This document shows positions 1 through 5,224 of a stretch of DNA of 9,850 bases, one piece after another (the first letter of the stretch is position 1; each line of letters opens with the position of its first letter). Both the position numbers and the translations under genes were made by a program. Below the pieces are notes generated by a model, which was not told the DNA's origin, did not search any database, and worked only from the letters and a program-made list of their open reading frames with translations. Source of the DNA: DATGZX01 sp035296965. GTDB lineage: Bacteria > Planctomycetota > Planctomycetia > Gemmatales > Gemmataceae. The stretch lies in NCBI GenBank assembly GCA_035296965.1, contig DATGZX010000149.1, positions 1 through 9,850 on the forward strand, in the 5' to 3' direction.

Positions 1-1237
1 TGGGTGTCATGAAATCTCCGGCCTTGAGGATGAGGGAAGGATCGGGACGGAACTGACCTTCGAAGGCAGCAAGCCCATCGAACGCCTGGACTTCGCTTTG
101 CTGACGGAGATGGCAGAACGGGGAGACGGCGAACCCATCAAAGATCCGGACGATCGTGCGCGTCTCCCAGAGGGACCCGCAACAAAACCCTGGTACTCAA
201 GCTTGGGCTTCTTCGAGCACAAGCTTGCCGAACCGAATGTGTGGGACCAGGGGAAGATCAAGTCGGAGACTGAGAAACTCCGCATGCCCAACGTGCATCT
301 GGCCCCGGAACAGATTCGCTCCCTGACCACCTTCCTGATGGGCAGCCAGGAGAGCGCGCTTCCGGCGAATTATCAGTACCGGCCTCTCGACTACCGCCGT
401 GACATTCAGGAAGGGTGGTGGGTGGTCAAGAAGTACAACTGCATGGGCTGCCACCAATTCATTCCAGGCCAGCAATCGGCGCTGATGGGAATGAAGCACT
501 ATCAGGAGGTGCAGGAGCAGCTTCCCCCCAAGCTGCTAACGGAAGGCGCACGGGTCAATCCCCAGTGGCTGCTGCGCTTCCTCTCCAATCCCTCGCTAAG
601 CGAGACCGATACCGATCGCAACGGCGTGCGCTCGTACCTCCAGGTGCGGATGCCCACTTTCAGCTTTTCGGAGAACGAACTGGGCAAGCTGGTGCGCTTC
701 TTTGCGGCGCTCTCGCGGCAGCCGTTTCCCTATATTCCGGATCAGACGACGCCGTTGACAGCGAAGGAAACGGACATGGCACGCGGCTTGTTCTCCAGCA
801 CCGCGGCGCCTTGCCTGAAGTGTCACGCGACCGGCGATGCGGCGCATGATCGCAATGCCACGGCACCCAATTTTCTTCTGGCGCACGACCGTCTGAAGCC
901 GGACTGGGTTGAGCGCTGGATCATCGATCCACAAGCCATCAGTCCTGGGACAGCGATGCCCTCCGGTTTGTTCAAGCGTCTGAACAACCACTGGGTGTTC
1001 GCCGGACCGACGCCATCCACATTCGAGGGCTATGATAAGGATCACACTCGGCTGCTCGTGGATTATATTTTTCAGCTCACCCCGGAAGAGCAGCGCCGTG
1101 TGGCCGGAGCCATGGGGCGCAGCCAAACCAGCAGCAACAGAACTTCTCCTCCGACAAAGCCTGCCGGTGGAAGCGCTCGGGGCGTTCCGCCTTCCGTCGT
1201 GAACAAGCGACCTGTGGGAACGGGCGGCGGGCAGTAA
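1..1237 (+). CDS. Multihaem c-type cytochrome, 5' end missing
   Basis: The frame is open from the left edge, so the true start lies outside the window; 411 residues are visible. The first visible residues are Gly-Cys-His, the end of a CxxCH haem-binding motif cut by the edge. Two complete motifs follow, CMGCH (440-454) and CLKCH (812-826). Each of the three haem segments is followed by a Met-Pro pair (Met codons at 284, 650 and 956) that fits the sixth haem ligand of class I cytochromes c. The visible part is therefore three consecutive cytochrome c domains, with more possibly upstream. The last 45 or so residues are rich in Ser, Thr, Pro and Gly and look disordered. The protein is presumably periplasmic and carries electrons between a quinol-oxidising complex and an acceptor; the partner is not visible. 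It lies 50 nt before the copper lipoprotein gene, probably in the same transcript. The cytochrome identity is firm; the role is inferred. Confidence 0.9.
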   Translation, partial: GCHEISGLEDEGRIGTELTFEGSKPIERLDFALLTEMAERGDGEPIKDPDDRARLPEGPATKPWYSSLGFFEHKLAEPNVWDQGKIKSETEKLRMPNVHLAPEQIRSLTTFLMGSQESALPANYQYRPLDYRRDIQEGWWVVKKYNCMGCHQFIPGQQSALMGMKHYQEVQEQLPPKLLTEGARVNPQWLLRFLSNPSLSETDTDRNGVRSYLQVRMPTFSFSENELGKLVRFFAALSRQPFPYIPDQTTPLTAKETDMARGLFSSTAAPCLKCHATGDAAHDRNATAPNFLLAHDRLKPDWVERWIIDPQAISPGTAMPSGLFKRLNNHWVFAGPTPSTFEGYDKDHTRLLVDYIFQLTPEEQRRVAGAMGRSQTSSNRTSPPTKPAGGSARGVPPSVVNKRPVGTGGGQ

Positions 1238-1287
1238 AATAGGGCAAGGATCTCAAAACCCAATTCCAGGAAAGGTGTAGGGAAATC

Positions 1288-2067
1288 ATGAATCGAAAAG
1301 AATGCTTAGTTACCCTTGGCCTATGTGCGGTCATGGGCCTCGTTCTGCTGGCTGCGTGCAGCAAGAAGCCGGAGGAACAGTCTGCCGCTCCAAGCACCGC
1401 GGCCACACCCGCGCCGGCGGCGGCACCGATCGATCCGGCGACTGCTGCCAGTGTCAGCGGCACGGTGAGTTTTGACGGTACCGCTCCCAAGGCAGCGAAA
1501 ATCGACATGAGCCAGGATCCGGCATGCAAGGGCATGAACATGGCCGAGACAGTGGTCGCGGACGGCGGCAAGTTGGACAACGTCTTCGTGTACGTCAAGG
1601 AAGGTTTGGGAAGCCGGACGTTTGACGTTCCCAAGGAGGCCGTGACCCTTGATCAAAGCGGCTGCAAGTACCATCCCCATGTTTTGGGAGTGATGGCTGG
1701 ACAGACGCTTAAGATCGTCAACAGCGACCCCACCACTCACAATATTCACCCCACTCCGGCCGACAACCGTGAGTGGAATGAGTCGCAACCCCCGCAGTCC
1801 CCGGCCCTGGAGAAAACCTTCGCCCGCGAGGAAATTATGCTGCCGGTGAAGTGCAACCAGCATCCCTGGATGAAAATGTATGTCAACGTGGTGAAGACTC
1901 CGTTCTATGCGGTCACCGGGCCGGATGGTAAGTTCGAAATCAAGGGTCTGCCCCCGGGTAACTACACCTTAGCCTTCGTGCAAGAAAAGTTGGGCACTAA
2001 GGAGGAGAAGGTCACGCTGGCAGCCAAAGATAGCAAGACCGTGGATGTAACGTTCAAGGCGCAATAA
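1288..2067 (+). CDS. Lipoprotein with cupredoxin-like copper site and C-terminal carboxypeptidase-regulatory-like domain
   Basis: 259 residues. A lipoprotein signal ends in LLAAC with Cys24 as the lipidation site, followed by an Ala/Pro-rich linker (about 33-55). Residues 56-203 form a plastocyanin-like region. His151 in a THNIH segment and the C-x2-H-x4-M arrangement of Cys189, His192 and Met197 match the type 1 copper ligand pattern; His154 and Met195 are nearby alternatives. Residues 205-255, with a GPDGKFEIKGLPPGNY segment, resemble the carboxypeptidase-regulatory-like beta-sandwich seen at the end of many secreted proteins. The ATG is preceded by an AGGG five bases upstream and AGGAAAGG slightly further up. 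It is likely anchored to a membrane facing the periplasm. Placed directly after a multihaem cytochrome, it may be a copper electron carrier, but copper binding or a structural role are alternatives. A blue-copper site is predicted from residue spacing only. Confidence 0.82.
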   Translation: MNRKECLVTLGLCAVMGLVLLAACSKKPEEQSAAPSTAATPAPAAAPIDPATAASVSGTVSFDGTAPKAAKIDMSQDPACKGMNMAETVVADGGKLDNVFVYVKEGLGSRTFDVPKEAVTLDQSGCKYHPHVLGVMAGQTLKIVNSDPTTHNIHPTPADNREWNESQPPQSPALEKTFAREEIMLPVKCNQHPWMKMYVNVVKTPFYAVTGPDGKFEIKGLPPGNYTLAFVQEKLGTKEEKVTLAAKDSKTVDVTFKAQ

Positions 2068-2148
2068 GCTGAGATCGGACCGACCGAGTTACTTCGACTC
2101 TTTCTTGCATGTAGGACTGCGCCATCTGAGCAGGAATAAGGAGGGCTG

Positions 2149-2481
2149 TTGCTTCCGATGATGCTAGTGATTTCTATTGTCATGGGCATAGTCCCTCTCT
2201 TGGGTATTGCCTGGACCATCGTCACGGGTACGGTCACAACGGTGGACGGATTGTTCATGAGTTTGATCCTATTGACTCTCTCCGCCGTCTTTTTCTTGAA
2301 TGCTTTCTGGGAACTGCGTGATCGTGGAGCTCTCGCTTTTCTCAACAAGAAGAAAGTGGCCGCCGAGGTAACGCCCAAAGTGGCGGCTAAAGTAACGACT
2401 AACGTCGCGCCCAAAGCAACCGCGAACTTAGCTTCCGCGAATCTAGCTTCCGCGAACAAAGACGCTACGCCCAAAGAGTGA
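2149..2481 (+). CDS. Small two-TM membrane protein with repetitive Ala/Lys-rich tail
   Basis: 110 residues from a TTG start, or 107 from the in-frame ATG at 2158. A strong AAGGAGGG (2138-2145) precedes both; it is close to the TTG and rather far from the ATG, so the start is uncertain. Two hydrophobic segments (about 4-26 and 33-54) form a hairpin with a short loop, followed by WELRDRG. The rest (67-110) is a hydrophilic tail rich in Ala, Lys, Thr and Asn, with VTPK/VAPK-like units and a direct ANLAS-ANLAS-AN repeat. I do not recognise a named family. It sits 81 nt after the copper lipoprotein gene and before the HEAT/barrel-sandwich gene, which suggests a small accessory subunit of the same membrane-linked module. 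The strong ribosome-binding site and the well-formed membrane hairpin argue for a real gene. Confidence 0.7.
   Translation: MLPMMLVISIVMGIVPLLGIAWTIVTGTVTTVDGLFMSLILLTLSAVFFLNAFWELRDRGALAFLNKKKVAAEVTPKVAAKVTTNVAPKATANLASANLASANKDATPKE
2421..2456 (+). repeat. 15-nt tandem repeat inside a coding tail
   Basis: Two 15-nt units (2421-2435 and 2436-2450) differ at two positions and are followed by the start of a third (cgcgaa). They keep the reading frame and encode ANLAS ANLAS AN at the C-terminus of the small membrane protein. This looks like slippage in a tail under little constraint. Confidence 0.85.
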
Positions 2482-2522
2482 GAGCTAGGGGCTGGTAGTG
2501 AAACTTAAGGGACCCAAACCCA

Positions 2523-2577
2523 GCGCCTGAAGGCGCACTCAGTGGGCAGCACTTCCGGCATGCCTGAAGGCATGTCC
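2523..2577. repeat. Paired TGAA-loop hairpins in an intergenic spacer (REP-like)
   Basis: The 142-nt gap between the two-TM gene and the HEAT gene holds two hairpins with the same TGAA loop. The first has a perfect 5-bp GCGCC/GGCGC stem (2523-2536). The second has a 6-bp CATGCC/GGCATG stem extended by GG/CC across a one-base bulge (2557-2577). There is no T-run after either, so a classical terminator is unlikely. From memory, similar paired hairpins recur between genes in Acidobacteriota, which fits a REP-like dispersed element; this cannot be confirmed from one copy. The rest of the gap shows no clear promoter. Confidence 0.6.
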
Positions 2578-2623
2578 TGATACGCATCGTACTTGCGCCA
2601 CAGGCTGCTAGCGAAACCAAAGC

Positions 2624-3538
2624 ATGGCTGTACAACCCATCCCGCTCGTGCCTGAGGACAAGCCAGCAGATGCCGGGGAGAAGCCTGCGCCACAGCCGTC
2701 ACGGCCCCGCATGTCCACGCGCAACCGGCTTATTTTCTTCCTCACGGCGTGGCTGGTTGTGCTCATGCCGTTCATGTTCTGGTGGAGCACCTGGTTTGGC
2801 CGCGCGCTCACCAACAAAGAGATGAACGAGTACCTCAACGACAACAGTCATCCGCGGCACATCCAGCACGCCATTGTGCAACTCGGCCAGCGCATGAGCC
2901 GGCACGACCCGAGCGCGGCACGCTGGTATGGCGATCTGGTGCGGCTGGCCTCAAATCCTCGCGAGGAGGTGCGTAGCACCGATGCCTGGGTGATGGGACA
3001 AGATACGGCCGGCCCAGGTTTTCACGAGGCGCTCTTGAAGATGTTGGAAGACCCCTCTGTAATGGTACGCGGCAATGCTGCGCTATCCTTGGTCAGCTTC
3101 TGCGACAGCGCGGGGAGACCACAGATTGTTTCTTTATTGCAGCCGGTCGCGATTACTGCTCCCACCGCCGGCCGGGTCATGGATACGGCGGGGGTGGGTA
3201 CGGCGATCCACCAGGGGGGACTTATCGCGAAGCTGCGGGATAGCGACGGCGACGGTCAGCAGACAAGCGAGCTGCGTTCGCCGATCACCGGCCGCGTGCG
3301 CACACTTTCGACGGCGACAGGTGCCAGCGTACTTCCAGGAACTGCGATTGCGACTGTTGAACCCGGGGAAGAACAAGTCTGGGAGGCCCTTCGCGCCTTA
3401 TATCTGATTGGCCAACTGGAGGATCTGCCTTCGATTCGTCCCTACGAAAGAGAGTTACCCGAAGTTCCGGAGCGGCTGCGTCGGCAAGCGATTGAGACCG
3501 ATCGGGCAATCCAGGAGAGAGCCAGAGCCAGCAAGTAG
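2624..3538 (+). CDS. Membrane-anchored protein with HEAT-like helices and a HlyD-like barrel-sandwich domain
   Basis: 304 residues. The ATG is the first start after an in-frame TAG at 2609; no clear Shine-Dalgarno precedes it. Residues 1-34 are a Pro-rich, basic cytoplasmic tail, and 35-57 one membrane segment. Residues 78-172 are helical and HEAT-like (HIQHAIVQLGQRM; then ALLKMLEDPSVMVRGNAALSLV). Residues 173-248 have two half-motifs, ITAPTAGRV...GTAIHQGGLIAKL and LRSPITGRV...GASVLPGTAIATV, which match the paired halves of a barrel-sandwich hybrid fold as in HlyD-type membrane fusion proteins. There is no Lys at the usual lipoyl/biotinyl turn, so it is probably not modified. A further helix pair (249-276) resumes the HEAT-like pattern, so the sandwich seems inserted between helical repeats. 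It ends the plus-strand cytochrome/copper module. A scaffold or assembly role is possible; none is established. Confidence 0.78.
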   Translation: MAVQPIPLVPEDKPADAGEKPAPQPSRPRMSTRNRLIFFLTAWLVVLMPFMFWWSTWFGRALTNKEMNEYLNDNSHPRHIQHAIVQLGQRMSRHDPSAARWYGDLVRLASNPREEVRSTDAWVMGQDTAGPGFHEALLKMLEDPSVMVRGNAALSLVSFCDSAGRPQIVSLLQPVAITAPTAGRVMDTAGVGTAIHQGGLIAKLRDSDGDGQQTSELRSPITGRVRTLSTATGASVLPGTAIATVEPGEEQVWEALRALYLIGQLEDLPSIRPYERELPEVPERLRRQAIETDRAIQERARASK

Positions 3539-3555
3539 GTGTAGAGGGGGCCTTT

Positions 3556-3605
3556 GTGGAGGCGGGGCTCTGCCCCGCCTGGACGGGGCGAAGCCCCGTC
3601 CCCAC
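3556..3605. repeat. Three-way-junction double hairpin between convergent genes (possible bidirectional terminator)
   Basis: Two perfect 9-bp hairpins abut with no base between them: AGGCGGGGC/GCCCCGCCT with a TCT loop (3560-3580) and GGACGGGGC/GCCCCGTCC with a GAA loop (3581-3601). GTGG (3556-3559) pairs with CCAC (3602-3605), closing both into a three-way junction. It fills the gap between the stops of the HEAT gene (plus) and the ferredoxin gene (minus). There is no T-run, so intrinsic termination is uncertain, but the position and stability would suit transcript-end protection or termination on both strands. It could also be a REP/BIME-like mobile repeat. Confidence 0.75.
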
Positions 3606-3618
3606 ACAAACCCGACCG

Positions 3619-3999
3619 CTAGTAGGTCATCGGCCCGACTTCTTTTTCCACTTCCGCAATGTCCACCATGACAATCGCGTCCCACGGGCATCCGTCGAGG
3701 AAGGCTCCCTCTGGACCCTTACTGAGGCACTTCTTACATCCGATGCAGAGGAGCGGGTCTACCTCGATGCGGCCGTACGGTGGATGATCGTCATCCGGGA
3801 TCCAAAACATGCAATCTTCCACCGGGCAATACTCTACGCAGGCCGGTGATCCCGCGCAGCCCGTACAGCACTCGGTGATGACAGCAAGTTCCTTCGGCTT
3901 TTTCTTGCGGGGGGTAGTCAGGCCCTTCGAGCGCGGCTCTTGTTTCAGCTCGTCAGGCACCATCCCCGGCGCTTTTGCGACTTCCGGCGCGGTTGCCAT
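3619..3999 (-). CDS. 2[4Fe-4S] ferredoxin-type protein with basic N-terminal extension
   Basis: 126 residues. Residues 1-40 are a hydrophilic, Lys/Pro-rich extension; the ferredoxin fold follows. The first motif is C45-x2-C48-x5-C54-x3-C58-Pro and the second is C85-x2-C88-x2-C91-x12-C104-Pro. By the usual ferredoxin rule, cluster I uses C45, C48, C54 and C104, and cluster II uses C85, C88, C91 and C58. Cys44 and Cys63 are extra. Both the x5 gap in the first motif and the x12 gap in the second are longer than in the compact clostridial type. No signal peptide is seen, so it is cytoplasmic. The redox partner is unknown; the neighbours are respiratory genes, but it is separated from the oxidase operon and has its own promoter-like sequence. 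No Shine-Dalgarno is seen before the ATG. It converges on the HEAT gene with 80 nt between stops. Confidence 0.88.
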   Translation of the reverse strand: MATAPEVAKAPGMVPDELKQEPRSKGLTTPRKKKPKELAVITECCTGCAGSPACVEYCPVEDCMFWIPDDDHPPYGRIEVDPLLCIGCKKCLSKGPEGAFLDGCPWDAIVMVDIAEVEKEVGPMTY

Positions 4000-4007
4000 G
4001 GAGTTGA

Positions 4008-4036
4008 ATTATATCGTGGGCAGCGGCTTTTGTAAC
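4008..4036 (-). promoter_or_regulatory. Sigma70-type promoter for the ferredoxin gene, possibly leaderless
   Basis: On the minus strand a perfect TATAAT (4013-4008) lies 17 bp downstream of GTTACA (4036-4031), a 4-of-6 match to TTGACA. Only 8 bases separate the -10 box from the ferredoxin ATG. Transcription would therefore start within a few bases of the start codon, matching the absence of a ribosome-binding site there. Prediction from sequence only. Confidence 0.6.
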
Positions 4037-4062
4037 CACCGTTCGCTGTGTTGAGATCCTTG

Positions 4063-4148
4063 GTAGCGCCGGCATCTTGCCGGCTGTCGCGAGGGCATCT
4101 TGCCCTCGCAGGTGGGCCATACGACAGCCGCCGGGACGGCGGCGCTAC
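4063..4148. repeat. Nested four-way-junction inverted repeat
   Basis: An outer 5-bp stem GTAGC/GCTAC (4063-4067 with 4144-4148) encloses three arms. Arm A is GCCGGC-ATCTT-GCCGGC (4068-4084). The middle arm is TGTC/GACA (4085-4088 with 4123-4126), which holds arm B, GCGAGGGC-ATCTT-GCCCTCGC (4089-4109), and an unpaired 13-nt stretch. Arm C is GCCGCCG-GGA-CGGCGGC (4127-4143). Arms A and B share the same ATCTT loop. The arms fit edge to edge, as expected for a selected structure or a dispersed repeat. It lies between the last oxidase gene and the ferredoxin promoter, and could end the oxidase transcript or act as a REP/BIME-like element. Confidence 0.75.
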
Positions 4149-4163
4149 ATTTGGCCAGCGACG

Positions 4164-4493
4164 TCAGCGCCAGAGGCGCATGGTGTAATCCGCCATGCTG
4201 AGGGCGAGCAGGATGAACAGGAAGAAGATCGCGCTCACAATAACGAGGCCGGTCAGCTTCTCATGCGTGTACTTCACATGCATGTAGAAGAGCACGACCA
4301 GGGTGGCCTTGATGGTCGCGATGGTGAGGGCGACGATGGTGTTGAATGGGCCGAGGTCGATGAAGGCGGCAGCCACGGTGAGGGTGGTGCCCGCGAGCAA
4401 GGCCAGCCAGATCGCGAGGCAAGAACCGAGAGACGAAATGTGTTCGGAAATATGTTCGGGAGTATGTTCGGAAGCGGAATTGTGATCAGACAT
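4164..4493 (-). CDS. ctaF: Cytochrome c oxidase subunit IV (caa3-type small subunit)
   Basis: 109 residues with three membrane helices (about 25-45, 50-73 and 82-100). The IKATLVVLFYMHVKY segment across the end of helix 2 is typical of the prokaryotic COX4 family. This small subunit supports assembly and stability of the oxidase and carries no cofactor. The first 20 residues are hydrophilic with regularly spaced His (4, 10, 14, 18), produced by a 12-nt tandem repeat. An AGGTGA (4507-4502) eight bases before the ATG overlaps the stop codon of the subunit III gene, and the gap is 8 nt, so translation is probably coupled. It is the last gene of the oxidase operon; a structured repeat follows 15 nt after the stop. 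Confidence is high from family pattern and position. Confidence 0.92.
   Translation of the reverse strand: MSDHNSASEHTPEHISEHISSLGSCLAIWLALLAGTTLTVAAAFIDLGPFNTIVALTIATIKATLVVLFYMHVKYTHEKLTGLVIVSAIFFLFILLALSMADYTMRLWR
4441..4476 (-). repeat. 12-nt tandem repeat at the N-terminus of oxidase subunit IV
   Basis: Three consecutive 12-nt units, each beginning tgttcgg on the plus strand (4441, 4453, 4465), encode S-E-H-T / P-E-H-I / S-E-H-I in the ctaF frame. The repeat gives the protein tail evenly spaced Glu-His pairs. It may be neutral slippage in an unconstrained tail. Confidence 0.8.
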
Positions 4494-4501
4494 GACTTAT
4501 C

Positions 4502-5224
4502 TCACCTATGACGGTCGATCAGGTACAGCAAACCGAATAAGTAAATCCAGACAATATCGACGAAGTGCCAGTACAATCCTGCATTTTCAATGGGTGTGTA
4601 GTAATCGGGTGTGTATTTGCCCCGCCAGGCCTTGTAGGCAAGGAATCCGAACAGGCCGACGCCGATGATCATGTGCAGAGCGTGCATGCCGGTCATCGCA
4701 AAGTAGAGCGAGAAGAACATCTCAGCGTGATGGGGGTTAGCATACTGGCGGTCCGCCGCAGGGAACTTCTCCTGTCCGGGAAGCAACTCGTGATAACTGA
4801 AGCTGGTTCCGGGCACGTGATGCTTCTCGAATTTTTCGGCATACTCGTTGGCCTTGATGCCCAGAAAGGCGAGACCGAACAAGATGGTAGCGAGCAGCCA
4901 GAACACGAGCGCCATGCGCTTGCCAAGCTGGACTGCACGAATAGCTAGAACCACGGTCAAGCTGGAGCAGATCAGTACCACCGTATTAATCGTGCCGAGT
5001 CTAATGTCTAACTGTTGACTGGCGGAGCCGAAGTCTCCGAAGTACTTGTAGCGGTAAACGAGGTAGGCGCAGAACAGGCCGCCGAAGAACATAACTTCCT
5101 GGGCGAGGAACAGCCACATGCCCAGGCTGGCGGCATTTTTCTGCTGTCCCTTGGTCGCGAAGTGGTGCAGGAGCGCCGGGTTCTCGTGTTCGGGTTTGTC
5201 GGCCACCGCTTGACTAGTGTGCAA
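4502..5224 (-). CDS. ctaE: Cytochrome c oxidase subunit III
   Basis: 240 residues with five membrane helices (about 33-56, 76-98, 104-123, 169-197, 218-237), the five-helix form common in bacterial caa3 oxidases. Family signatures are SLGMWLFLAQEVMFFGGLF in helix 1, the MTGMHALHMIIG segment of helix 4 and the terminal YWHFVDIVWIYLF. Subunit III has no metal centre and stabilises subunit I during turnover. The loop between helices 3 and 4 (125-168) is long. The TTG start is chosen because AAGGAGGAGG lies six bases upstream inside the subunit I gene; a GTG seven codons in (5206) is the alternative. The gene overlaps subunit I by 11 nt and is followed after 8 nt by subunit IV, so the three are translated in series. 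Confidence 0.95.
   Translation of the reverse strand: MHTSQAVADKPEHENPALLHHFATKGQQKNAASLGMWLFLAQEVMFFGGLFCAYLVYRYKYFGDFGSASQQLDIRLGTINTVVLICSSLTVVLAIRAVQLGKRMALVFWLLATILFGLAFLGIKANEYAEKFEKHHVPGTSFSYHELLPGQEKFPAADRQYANPHHAEMFFSLYFAMTGMHALHMIIGVGLFGFLAYKAWRGKYTPDYYTPIENAGLYWHFVDIVWIYLFGLLYLIDRHR

Noticed and set aside
98..1237. TTG at 98 as the start of the cytochrome gene
   Set aside because: The frame is open to the left edge and the upstream codons complete a haem motif (Gly-Cys-His) and a sensible protein sequence, so this is an internal Leu codon.
2523..2577. Rho-independent terminator
   Set aside because: Neither hairpin is followed by a T-run, and the stems are short.
3173..3367. Lipoyl or biotinyl carrier domain in the HEAT protein
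   Set aside because: The turn between the two half-motifs has no Lys in a DK or MKM context, so a non-modified HlyD-like fold is more likely.
4063..4148. tRNA or tRNA-like gene, because of the cloverleaf shape and 86-nt length
   Set aside because: There is no T-loop GTTCRA, no anticodon-loop pattern and no CCA end; the arm lengths do not fit a tRNA.
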